NCBI GenBank assembly: GCA_002480645.1
Contig: DLCN01000019.1
Location: 124,001 to 188,000, forward strand
Direction of reading: 5' to 3'
Length of the DNA stretch: 64,000 bases
Source: Balneolaceae bacterium UBA7797
GTDB lineage: Bacteria; Bacteroidota; Rhodothermia; Balneolales; Balneolaceae
Part shown: positions 54,559-62,818 of the stretch, one piece after another
Layout: every line of letters starts with the position of its first letter
Numbering within the stretch: position 1 is the stretch's first letter
Notes under the pieces: generated by a model
What the model was told of the DNA's origin: nothing
The model's input: the letters and a program-made list of their open reading frames with translations, nothing else
Database searches by the model: none
Translations under genes and position numbers: made by a program

Positions 54559-54571
54559 AAGGCTTCAGTTT

Positions 54572-55867
54572 TTAATTATTTTCTTCCTGCTTTTTTTCCT
54601 GGTACTCACGATAAGCATCTTTACTGAGCTCGTCAATTTTAACTTCATCCTGAAGCTTATCAAATACCTTATTTTCACGGATACTGCTTCTCAATTGTTC
54701 GAGCATTCCCGGGTTCTGTGCATAATATCCTTTTAACTGATCGGCAGTTGCTCCGTAGCGGGCCGCCTCAACTCCGATAAAGTCATCGATATCTTCGGGT
54801 GTGATCTCGATATCGTCGTAGCTTTCCTGAAGCTTCTGGCTAATGAAATACCACTTAGCCTCACGCTTAGCCTGATCGGTCATTTCGTTTTTATACGACT
54901 CCGCATCAAAATTCTCAGGTAGTGTATTTCCGTATTGCTGTTTTAACTGCTCTACATATGAATTCTTGATCTGCTCGGTAAATGTTGATGGAACATCAAA
55001 TTCATGAGCTTCAACCAATGCCTGTACCACTTCATTTTTAAACAGATCGTCTGCAGACTGGTCGTAGTACTGTTGCATTCTGCTTTTGATGTAGCTTTTG
55101 AACTCGTCTTCGGTCGCTGCTTCCTGATTGGTCTGCTTTTTAATGAACTCTTCGTTCAATTCAGGTTTGTGCAGTTTCTGAACTTTTTTAATGGTTACCT
55201 GGAAATGATCTTTATCACCATCCTCTTCCAGATTCATCTCCACCACGTCGCCGGCTTTCTTACCGGTTAATGCTTTTTTGAAATCAGCAGCAGATTCCTC
55301 TCTCAGATCGATCGTCTGATCCGTATCAAGTTCTGCTTCAATAGGTTTGCCCTCATCATCAAGTGAAACTACGTCGGCAATGATCTTACTGTCTTCAGTA
55401 GCTGCTTCATCTACCTCTTCCCAATTACCTTCGCGCTCAAGGGTACGTTCCACTTCTTCAGCAACTTCTTCGTCGGTCACATCATGTACCATCGACTTCA
55501 CTTCGATCTTGCTCAGATCTACTAATTCTACTTCCGGTTTAACACCGATCTTGAATACAGCTTCGAGCTCATCATTTTCCCACTGGAAGTCGAGCATCTC
55601 TGTTTCACCTACGGGATTGTGTTCTTCAACCACGTCTTTTTCAAATACTTCCTGGATGTATTTGTTGATCTCTTCGATCTCAATTTCACTTCCGAAACGT
55701 TTTCTGATGATCCCTAAAGGCACTTTACCTGGTCGGAATCCCGGAAGATTGATCTGGCCCTGATATTTCTTTAAGGCTTTATCAAATTTGGGTTGTAACT
55801 CTTCGCGATTAGCTTTTAAAGTAACTTCTTTGTCTACAGAAGTGATCTCTTTTACAGAAATGTTCAC
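54572..55867 (-). CDS. tig: trigger factor
   Basis: 431 residues. The ribosome-binding domain at the N-terminus carries LPGFRPGKVPLGIIRKRFG, close to the canonical GFRxGKxP signature. The middle PPIase-like domain is degenerate for an FKBP active site, and a long helical C-terminal domain with many charged residues completes the chaperone. It cradles nascent chains at the ribosome. tRNA-Leu lies 58 bases upstream on the same strand. Confidence 0.95.
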   Translation of the reverse strand: MNISVKEITSVDKEVTLKANREELQPKFDKALKKYQGQINLPGFRPGKVPLGIIRKRFGSEIEIEEINKYIQEVFEKDVVEEHNPVGETEMLDFQWENDELEAVFKIGVKPEVELVDLSKIEVKSMVHDVTDEEVAEEVERTLEREGNWEEVDEAATEDSKIIADVVSLDDEGKPIEAELDTDQTIDLREESAADFKKALTGKKAGDVVEMNLEEDGDKDHFQVTIKKVQKLHKPELNEEFIKKQTNQEAATEDEFKSYIKSRMQQYYDQSADDLFKNEVVQALVEAHEFDVPSTFTEQIKNSYVEQLKQQYGNTLPENFDAESYKNEMTDQAKREAKWYFISQKLQESYDDIEITPEDIDDFIGVEAARYGATADQLKGYYAQNPGMLEQLRSSIRENKVFDKLQDEVKIDELSKDAYREYQEKKQEENN

Positions 55868-55925
55868 GTATGCTCCGCTATGTTTGTAAATTCAGTGATT
55901 AACTACCGAAAGTTAGAAAGGAATG

Positions 55926-56009
55926 TACGAGAGGGGGGACTCGAACCCCCACATCGGTTAAGATACTAGATCCTAAATCTAGCGCGTCTACCAATTCCGC
56001 CACTCTCGC
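55926..56009 (-). tRNA. tRNA-Leu (anticodon UAG)
   Basis: 84 bases on the minus strand, with the long variable arm typical of leucine tRNAs. Acceptor GCGAGAG/CTCTCGT (terminal G-U), anticodon loop TTTAGGA (UAG) on a perfect CTAGA/TCTAG stem, and T stem GGGGG/CCCCC with TTCGAGT. Discriminator A. CCA is not encoded. Confidence 0.97.
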
Positions 56010-56024
56010 AAAATTCAGAGCTTG

Positions 56025-56032
56025 CAAAAATA
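56025..56032 (-). promoter_or_regulatory. -7 element of tRNA-Leu promoter
   Basis: TATTTTTG is a perfect TAnnTTTG box 15 bases ahead of the tRNA. At the expected -33 spacing only TGG is found rather than TTG. Confidence 0.55.
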
Positions 56033-56132
56033 CGGCTATTATTAAAAATATGCCACCCATCCTTTCAAAAAAACTTAGCCTGTTTACTGATTTAACTTTT
56101 GATTTTTATGCGATTCGTATTCACATTAAAGC

Positions 56133-56468
56133 ATGTATAATAATTTGCGCATCGTATATATAACCACCCCCACCAAAGAGGAAGCCCGGACTATCAGCAA
56201 AGCTTTGCTCGAAGCAGATCTTGCTGCCTGCGTTAACCTGCTGGATGGGATGGAATCTATCTATAAATGGAAGGGAAAGATCGAGGAAGCCCGTGAAACG
56301 GTAATGATCGTAAAGACCCACTATTCGAAGGTAAAGTTACTCACTCAGAAAGTGCTTGAGCTTCATTCTTATGAGGTGCCGTGTGTGATCTCGCTTACTC
56401 TGACAGAAAATGAAGGGAATCCGGAATATCTGGATTGGTTGCTGCAGGAATCCAAAGACAAACCTTAA
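56133..56468 (+). CDS. cutA: CutA-like divalent-cation tolerance protein
   Basis: 111 residues, full length. Small trimeric family with a ferredoxin-like fold: TTPTKEEARTISKALLEADLAACVNLLDGMESIYKWKGKIEEA and IVKTHYSKV are the signature stretches, in that order. Named for copper tolerance in E. coli, but its biochemical role is still unsettled. It is convergent with cysH, with a gap of 4 bases. Confidence 0.96.
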   Translation: MYNNLRIVYITTPTKEEARTISKALLEADLAACVNLLDGMESIYKWKGKIEEARETVMIVKTHYSKVKLLTQKVLELHSYEVPCVISLTLTENEGNPEYLDWLLQESKDKP

Positions 56469-56472
56469 TTCT

Positions 56473-57132
56473 CTAAACGTGAAGGCCGCATTCTGATTTA
56501 TTCTGCCCGCTCCAGCGCCCTTCGCGACTATCACCCTGAACTGTACAATGTGTACAACCAACTGAGGAAAAACCCATTCCTTCAAGCGGATGTCTTGGCA
56601 ATCCAAAGCCGTCTATATAATCATCTACCTGCTCCTTAGTCCAGTCGATCAACGGATAGAACCGAAAGATCCCTTTCTTTTCCTGTATGATCTCTAATTC
56701 TGTTCGGTATTCGCTTTGATACCCCATCAGTCCGGATACCCAAATATTATATTTCGGCATGATTCTCTGCAGAGGTTCAACTTTATTCAATGTACAGCAT
56801 TTATCGGGGTTGGTTTCCCAGAGTCGGGAATTGCTACAGCGCTGATTAGTTTCGTACGGAGCTTTATGCGTGATCACGTTAAGCCCGAAACGGCGGATCA
56901 ATTCATCTTTATAGGCATGTGTCTCCGGAAACAAAAAACCGGTATCCACAAAATGTATCGGAAAACCCGGTTTGATCCGGCTTATCATATGCAACAGCAT
57001 GACCGAAGTGGTTCCAAATGAAGTAGTTACCAGAACATTTGAACCGTATTTATTTAAAATATGCGCAATTCTGGCATCAATATGCGCCGACGACAACGCC
57101 TTATTAAACGTGCGTAATGTAAGAGATTCCAT
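56473..57132 (-). CDS. cysH: assimilatory APS/PAPS reductase (CysH family, 4Fe-4S type)
   Basis: 219 residues. It reduces APS (or PAPS) to sulfite. TTSFGTTSVMLLHMI marks the nucleotide site, and the C-terminal catalytic ECGLHV carries the reactive Cys. The two paired-cysteine motifs, CCTLNKVEPL and CTHCTVQGDSREGRW, are the 4Fe-4S ligands of APS-type reductases and are absent from enterobacterial PAPS reductases; APS is therefore the likelier substrate. The other sulfate-assimilation genes are not in this window. It is convergent with cutA. Confidence 0.94.
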   Translation of the reverse strand: MESLTLRTFNKALSSAHIDARIAHILNKYGSNVLVTTSFGTTSVMLLHMISRIKPGFPIHFVDTGFLFPETHAYKDELIRRFGLNVITHKAPYETNQRCSNSRLWETNPDKCCTLNKVEPLQRIMPKYNIWVSGLMGYQSEYRTELEIIQEKKGIFRFYPLIDWTKEQVDDYIDGFGLPRHPLEGMGFSSVGCTHCTVQGDSREGRWSGQNKSECGLHV

Positions 57133-57264
57133 TTTTGATCTCTTTATGTGTTAGAATCATTATTACCCAAAGTGTTCGCAATTATAAGCCTTTTAAGGTA
57201 TTCCTCAAAGTTATTAAATCAGGTTTCTACTGGTGTTTCAAGCACCTTTTTGAGGATGGCACCC

Positions 57265-57300
57265 ATAAAAAAAGCCTGTCCCCTTTCAGGAAACAGGCTT
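57265..57300 (-). terminator. intrinsic terminator after the T9SS repeat protein
   Basis: On the minus strand AAGCCTGT pairs with ACAGGCTT (8 bp) with a small inner hairpin, followed by a T-rich run (RC of 57266-57273). It lies just after the stop codon and would end the T9SS-TonB locus transcript. Confidence 0.88.
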
Positions 57301-57334
57301 CGATCAAATCAACTATTTAATCTAAGGAGATACT

Positions 57335-60300
57335 TTACTTGATAAGCATCATTTTCTTAGTACTTACAAACGAACCAGCTTCGATTCTGTAGATATACAT
57401 ACCGGAAGCGAGTGCCGAAGCATCGAACTTAACAGTATGATAAGCAGCATTCATTTGTTCGCCATTAATGAGAGTAGCTACTTTTCTACCCAACATGTCA
57501 TAAACAGCCAATGTTACATTACTGGCCTGTGGCAAGCTGAAACGGATGTTTGTACTTGGGTTGAATGGATTCGGATAGTTTTGATCCATTGCGAATACAG
57601 CAGGAATGTCTGTTTTTTCAACTTCTTTACTCACTGTCATAGCTTCTTTGTTTACATAAACCGCTTCAACAAACATTGAGGTTGTAGAAGAGTTATTCGT
57701 TGCAAACACTACTGCATTGAAACGATCTGTAACACCGGCTGCATCAACAGCAGTTACCCGATATACATAGCTATCATCATCTTTCACTAATTCTGCGTGC
57801 ACGGTGTTCGTTCCGTCACCGTTTGGTACAACAAAGATCATGAAATCATATGTTCCTGCACCTGGTGTACCTGTTCCTGGAACAGCAGCTAGAGCCGTTG
57901 CACCAGCTCCGGTAGCATCATACCACGCTCCGCCAGAAACCGCACCAACAGATCCGGCACCGCCGGCTGCCCAGGTTGGAGATACATCTGTTCCGTTTGA
58001 AGGAACAAACAGATACCCTGAAGCATTTTCACTACCGTTGAAATTGTAACCTGCATTTTCAAGGGAATCGAGTCCACCCAGATCAGCATTTACTAAACCG
58101 AACATGAAGCTGTTAGCATCTTCGAAACCACCATCTTCGAAAGTAACCATACCTTCTACAACAATGCCTTCTTCAGCATCAGGAACAACATCAATACCGA
58201 AATTACCGGCTAATGCTGCCCAACCAGTGGCTGCAGAACCAGATACTTCAGCATCACCTACCAGTGTGCCAGGAGTTAATGACCAGGCTGTATCACCCGC
58301 AGCAGCACCAAATTTTCCACCCAGGAAGCCCCAGTCGCCAACATAGAATGGCGAAAAGATCGGATCAGGAATTTCGATCGGCGCACCGCGGTCAACTTCT
58401 ACTGCATACAATGCGATCTCAGTAACTGTTTCGATACCGTTTTGCATTGAGAATACAAAGCCGTTGAATTCAGTTTTTTGAGATACAGTATCAACATGCA
58501 CACCGGAATGAAGATAGGTTTCACCGTCATCACTCAGAATGTACCATCTGAATTCAGTTGTTCCATCCGCTAATGGCTGGGCTGACATTTCAAATTCATA
58601 CGTGCCGGCAGGCATAATGGCACGACGTGGTGACTGCTCAGTCTGTCCCATGGTGATGTTTCCACCACTCCAGGTAGAGATCCAGCTTCCACCGTTCACG
58701 GTCCATGCATTACCGTTTCCACCGTTACCGGCGATACCACCATTGGCACCCACCTGGTTGGTGATCAGATATCCATAGGCACTGGCTTCATTTGAAACAA
58801 AAGCGGCAGAATCGGTTCCTTCGTACTGCATGTAGCCCCACTGAGCGGAGTCAGTATATTGGTTGTGCAGCGTTCCGATATCGGTATGATTGAACATACC
58901 AAAGCGTAAAGGATTCCATCCATCCAGATCACCATTGATCTCAAATTCACCGGAAATAATAACGGCTTCTTCCAGAGTGGCTTTTACCGGAAGTTCACCG
59001 AAACCACCACGTACTGCAGTCCAGTTTCCGGGAGCAGCATCGCCACTGATATAGGCATCACCTACCAATGTGGTAGAATCGTTATCTAAGGTCCAGCCGG
59101 ATCCTGGTAAACGAGTTCCGATTGCACCCCAGTCAGATACATAGAATGGGGAGAAAATTGGCTCAGGTATCTCGATCGGAGCACCACGATCAACTTCAAC
59201 AGCATATAAGTTTAATTCGGTAACTGTTTCAACTCCGTTTTGCATTGAGAATACGAAGCCGTTGAATTCTGTTTTTTGGGATACAGTATCAATATGTACA
59301 CCGGAATGGAGATAAGATTCTCCATCATCACTCATAATGTACCATCTGAATTCGGTAGTTCCGTCAGCTAATGGCTGAGCAGACATCTCAAATTCATACG
59401 TACCGGCAGGCATAATGGCACGACGTGGAGACTGAATAGTTTCTCCCATAGTGATGTTTCCACCGCTCCAGGTAGAGATCCAGCTTCCGCCATTCACAGT
59501 CCATGCATTACCATTTCCACCGTTACCGGCGATACCACCATTGGCGCCAGTTTGATTCGTGATCAGATAACCGTAGGCACTGGCTTCATTCGAGAAAAAT
59601 GCAGCGGAGTCGGTTCCTTCATATTGCATATATCCCCACTGTGCAGAGTCAGTATATTGGTTGTGCAGCGTTCCGATATCGGTATGATTAAACATTCCAA
59701 ATCGAAGAGGGTTCCAGATATCAAGATCGCCATTGATCTCAAATTCACCGGAAATAATAACAGCTTCTTCAAGAGTTGCTGTAACTGGTAATTCACCGAA
59801 ACCACCACGTACTGCAGTCCAGTTACCGGGAGCAACATCACCACTTAGGTAAGCATCGCCCACCAGAGTGGTAGAATCGTTATCTAAAATCCAGCCGGAT
59901 CCGGGTAGACGAGAACCAATCGCACCCCAGTCAGACACATAGAATGAAGAGAAAATAGGCTCAGGAATAGTTACAGTTGCACCCATTTCATATTCAAAAC
60001 CTGTAAGATCAATCTGGGTCACTGTTTCTACACCATTCTGCATAGAAAACGCAAAACCATTGAAGGTGGTTTTAAACGTTGAAGAATCAGTTCCTGCATA
60101 CTGGAATGTTTCGGTATGCGAACCTGAATGTAAGTAAGATGCCCCATCCTGATTCATTATGTACCATTTGATCTCAGCTGTAGAGTCTGTGGTCATTTCA
60201 ACGGACATTTCAAAATCATAGGTACCGGCTGGCATAATTGCACGACGTGGAGACTGAATAGTTTGTCCTAACGTCATTGTTCCACCACTCCAGGTAGAGA

Positions 60301-60838
60301 TCCAGCTTCCGCCATTTACTGCCCAAAGGTTACCATTACCACCTTGTCCGGCAATTCCACCATTAGCACCAGTTTGGTTGGTTACTAAATAACCAAAAGC
60401 ACTGCTTTCGTTAGAGAAAAATGCAGCGGAATCGGTTCCTGCATATTGGGTATATCCCCATGCGGCAGAGTCTGTACCTGCATTAACTAAAGTTCCGATA
60501 TCAGTGTGGTTATAAACACCAATTCTGAGTGGATTCCATATATCCAGATCTCCGTTAATTGCAAACGCACCGCTTACTTTAAAAGATTCACCGGATGTTA
60601 ATACCACATCACTGTCAAAACCGCCGCGAACTGCTGTCCAGTTACCCGGTGCAGCGGTACCACTCAATGAAACATCACCGGCTGGTGTTGTCCCGTCGAG
60701 TCCTAATGTCCAACCAGATCCAGCCAGTCGGGTACCGATAGCACCCCAGTCTGAAATCTTAGTCTGAGCTTGAAGCGCACCTGACCCCACTATAAGTATA
60801 GAGAGTAAGAATGCACTGAGCATTGTAAACTTTCTCAT
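57335..60838 (-). CDS. large secreted T9SS cargo protein with four ~266-residue modules
   Basis: 1167 residues. A signal peptide ends near LQAQ (residue 25). Four modules follow, each opening with DWG: residues about 28-300, 301-566, 567-832, and a diverged 833 to about 1080. Each is beta-rich with NHTDIGTL, GTDSAA, GYL(I/V)TNQ.GANGG and MPAGTY(D/E)FEM, like a jelly-roll or ConA-like sandwich. The last about 80 residues form the type IX sorting tail (YPNPFNPSTNIRFSLP, DMLGRKVATL, ending MMLIK). It is probably displayed on or released from the cell. Modules 2 and 3 are near identical. Function unknown; a binding or adhesive role is a guess. GAGG precedes the ATG. Confidence 0.9.
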   Translation of the reverse strand: MRKFTMLSAFLLSILIVGSGALQAQTKISDWGAIGTRLAGSGWTLGLDGTTPAGDVSLSGTAAPGNWTAVRGGFDSDVVLTSGESFKVSGAFAINGDLDIWNPLRIGVYNHTDIGTLVNAGTDSAAWGYTQYAGTDSAAFFSNESSAFGYLVTNQTGANGGIAGQGGNGNLWAVNGGSWISTWSGGTMTLGQTIQSPRRAIMPAGTYDFEMSVEMTTDSTAEIKWYIMNQDGASYLHSGSHTETFQYAGTDSSTFKTTFNGFAFSMQNGVETVTQIDLTGFEYEMGATVTIPEPIFSSFYVSDWGAIGSRLPGSGWILDNDSTTLVGDAYLSGDVAPGNWTAVRGGFGELPVTATLEEAVIISGEFEINGDLDIWNPLRFGMFNHTDIGTLHNQYTDSAQWGYMQYEGTDSAAFFSNEASAYGYLITNQTGANGGIAGNGGNGNAWTVNGGSWISTWSGGNITMGETIQSPRRAIMPAGTYEFEMSAQPLADGTTEFRWYIMSDDGESYLHSGVHIDTVSQKTEFNGFVFSMQNGVETVTELNLYAVEVDRGAPIEIPEPIFSPFYVSDWGAIGTRLPGSGWTLDNDSTTLVGDAYISGDAAPGNWTAVRGGFGELPVKATLEEAVIISGEFEINGDLDGWNPLRFGMFNHTDIGTLHNQYTDSAQWGYMQYEGTDSAAFVSNEASAYGYLITNQVGANGGIAGNGGNGNAWTVNGGSWISTWSGGNITMGQTEQSPRRAIMPAGTYEFEMSAQPLADGTTEFRWYILSDDGETYLHSGVHVDTVSQKTEFNGFVFSMQNGIETVTEIALYAVEVDRGAPIEIPDPIFSPFYVGDWGFLGGKFGAAAGDTAWSLTPGTLVGDAEVSGSAATGWAALAGNFGIDVVPDAEEGIVVEGMVTFEDGGFEDANSFMFGLVNADLGGLDSLENAGYNFNGSENASGYLFVPSNGTDVSPTWAAGGAGSVGAVSGGAWYDATGAGATALAAVPGTGTPGAGTYDFMIFVVPNGDGTNTVHAELVKDDDSYVYRVTAVDAAGVTDRFNAVVFATNNSSTTSMFVEAVYVNKEAMTVSKEVEKTDIPAVFAMDQNYPNPFNPSTNIRFSLPQASNVTLAVYDMLGRKVATLINGEQMNAAYHTVKFDASALASGMYIYRIEAGSFVSTKKMMLIK
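58343..59140 (-). repeat. module 3 of the repeat protein
   Basis: 798 bases encoding residues 567-832 (266 aa), the partner of module 2 in the same frame. The two protein copies differ at only 17 positions, mostly conservative, which points to recent duplication or ongoing gene conversion. Confidence 0.92.
59141..59938 (-). repeat. module 2 of the repeat protein
   Basis: 798 bases encoding residues 301-566 (266 aa). Near-identical to module 3 and in the same frame; module 1 is clearly related but more diverged and slightly longer, and module 4 is the most distant. Confidence 0.92.
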
Positions 60839-60877
60839 GTTTTATCCTCGCACTTGTATTGTTTGTTAGAAAAGATC

Positions 60878-60915
60878 CTTAGATGAAAAAGGGACCCCGC
60901 CCTTTCTCACCTAAG
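60878..60915 (-). promoter_or_regulatory. long intercistronic RNA hairpin
   Basis: In the minus-strand RNA CUUAGGUGAGAAAGGG pairs with CCCUUUUUCAUCUAAG in a continuous 16-bp stem with a CGGGGU loop. Two of the pairs are G-U on this strand, and become A-C mismatches on the other, so the structure fits the minus-strand transcript and not its complement. No U run follows directly (GAUCUUUU comes next). It lies between two secreted-protein genes, 22 bases after the first stop, and may set their relative expression. Confidence 0.75.
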
Positions 60916-60937
60916 AACAATCGTTAAATCAACTCTC

Positions 60938-62767
60938 TTATTTGATAAGAGTTAATTTTCTGGTTAGAGAGACTCCGGCTTCTTTCGCTTCTAAGCGGTA
61001 GTAGTATACACCACTTGAAAGACCAGAAGCATTGAAGGTTACTTCGTATCTGCCTGCAGAACGGTTACCTTCGAATAGATTTTGAACTTCCTGACCTAAG
61101 CTGTTATACACCTTAAGTGTAATATTTGACGCTTCAGGTACGGTATAAGCAATCTGTGTAGTTGGGTTGAATGGGTTTGGATAGTTTTGATCCAGTGCAA
61201 AACCGGTAGGCAGTGTATTCGGATCTTCCACACTATTGATCACCCCATCAGCAGTACCTGTTGTTAACCAGTTATCAATGGTTTCCCAGTCTTTGTCGCG
61301 CTGATTGGCTTCCCAGTCTGCTTTCTCAGTCGGGAACCAGTTAAGGTCACCTAATGGATAGCCACCCCATGCCGCTGTTTTATAGGTTGCATTATTATAA
61401 GCCAGATTATCTGATAATGGCCACTTTTGCTTGAGTGTTTCATTCAGGTTATATGCCCAGATCAAGTCGGATCCCACACCCCATTTAAATTCAACAAATG
61501 TAAGCATGCTATCCTGATTTGTAGGTGGGGTAACAAAATCTACGGGATCAGAATAGAATTCACCGATATTCATAGTTTGGAACACTTTATTTCCTTCGCT
61601 GTCTACAGAGTCGTAGAAAGCCATGGCATTTTCACCAATGGCAGGAGAAGGCAGGTGAAGCTCATCAGATTCCCTGTTTTGAATACGTTCAGTACACCAA
61701 CCGCATTCAGAGAACCATGTCTCCATATAGTCTTCGTAGTAGTACACATTATTACCAATATAGATCTGACGATCCTGATCAGTAAAGTCTACTTCAAAAC
61801 CAAGAGAATCCACTGCTACAATATCTTGTACTAAAGCACCCCCCGGAGTTCCTGGTTCGCCATCCACACAATCACCATCGAGATAATCATTATAATCCTG
61901 TCCATCGTCGCAGATATCAAGCACTCTTGGCCCGAACATATAAGGATTTACAAAAATCGAGTTGGTAATAGACATATTCTCTAACCAACCGGATTGAATA
62001 ACCCACTCTACGGAGTTTATCAGCGTTACGTGGTTCAGATGGATATTGGAGCCATATTCATTACCCTCCATCATCACGATCCTACTCAGGTTAGAGAACG
62101 TAGTGTTTTCGAATAAGAGTGAATCATAATGGAAATTGGCGCTCTGATACGGGAAAGAAACCGCACGACCGTAATATTGGAAGTGATCATCAGCACCGTT
62201 ACGGAAATAACAGTTTTTGAAGATACCGGTGAAGTGATCCGCTTTTACACTTACTGTTCCTGAACCTTCAGATCCGATACCAAAATAATCGAAGATCACA
62301 CCATCGAAGTACCCTCGTTCGGTGTCATTTTGGGCCAAAGAATCTTCGAACGTAATGGAGGTACCTAATTGAGTTCCTGAGAAAGAAGCACCAACTACCC
62401 ACACATTTTTCATAACTACGTCGCCATAGGTTTGAATAATGTAAGCACGGTCAATCTCTTCATCAGTCCATACGATCTGTGGTAGTGCAGATTCCTGAGT
62501 ACTGCCAGGCTTAGGACCTACGATCTCAAGATTTTCACCAAATCCCATAAAGATCTTACTACTCAAAACATACACTTCGTAAGGTGTGAGCTTAAAAACT
62601 GTATTATTCAGATCTCCGTTTGCCCGCACATCGGCGATGGCGTCATTCAGAGTTCCCTCAACAAATCCGGCTTCGTAAAAGCCTTGTACATGCACAGTAT
62701 CCTTTTGAGCATAAAGCATACTCCCCATGCAAATCATCAGTATTAGTGTTAGTAGCGTTCGCCGCAT
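60938..62767 (-). CDS. secreted parallel-beta-helix-like T9SS cargo protein
   Basis: 609 residues. A signal peptide ends near LYAQ. The middle region (about 60-330) has repeated short strands of the pectate-lyase-like type: VVMKNVWVVGASFSG, FTGIFKNCYFRNG, HLNHVTLINSVEWVIQSG, MSITNSIFVNP. This is the right-handed beta-helix pattern of polysaccharide lyases and DUF4957/DUF5123-type proteins, but catalytic residues cannot be named. The final about 80 residues are a type IX sorting tail (YPNPFNPTTQIAYTVP, GVYYYRLEA, LTLIK). AAGGAG lies 6 bases before the ATG. The TonB receptor gene lies upstream. Confidence 0.88.
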   Translation of the reverse strand: MRRTLLTLILMICMGSMLYAQKDTVHVQGFYEAGFVEGTLNDAIADVRANGDLNNTVFKLTPYEVYVLSSKIFMGFGENLEIVGPKPGSTQESALPQIVWTDEEIDRAYIIQTYGDVVMKNVWVVGASFSGTQLGTSITFEDSLAQNDTERGYFDGVIFDYFGIGSEGSGTVSVKADHFTGIFKNCYFRNGADDHFQYYGRAVSFPYQSANFHYDSLLFENTTFSNLSRIVMMEGNEYGSNIHLNHVTLINSVEWVIQSGWLENMSITNSIFVNPYMFGPRVLDICDDGQDYNDYLDGDCVDGEPGTPGGALVQDIVAVDSLGFEVDFTDQDRQIYIGNNVYYYEDYMETWFSECGWCTERIQNRESDELHLPSPAIGENAMAFYDSVDSEGNKVFQTMNIGEFYSDPVDFVTPPTNQDSMLTFVEFKWGVGSDLIWAYNLNETLKQKWPLSDNLAYNNATYKTAAWGGYPLGDLNWFPTEKADWEANQRDKDWETIDNWLTTGTADGVINSVEDPNTLPTGFALDQNYPNPFNPTTQIAYTVPEASNITLKVYNSLGQEVQNLFEGNRSAGRYEVTFNASGLSSGVYYYRLEAKEAGVSLTRKLTLIK

Positions 62768-62818
62768 ATTTACTCCTTTTTTATCAAATATTAGATGTTG
62801 ATATCCTTTGTCTTACTA

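Noticed and set aside
57203..57255. Plus-strand structure CCTCAAA...TTTGAGG with an inner GGTG/CACC stem, as a possible small RNA or terminator
   Set aside because: It lies in the upstream region of cysH (minus) without a plus-strand promoter or gene; the inner stem is only 6 bp.
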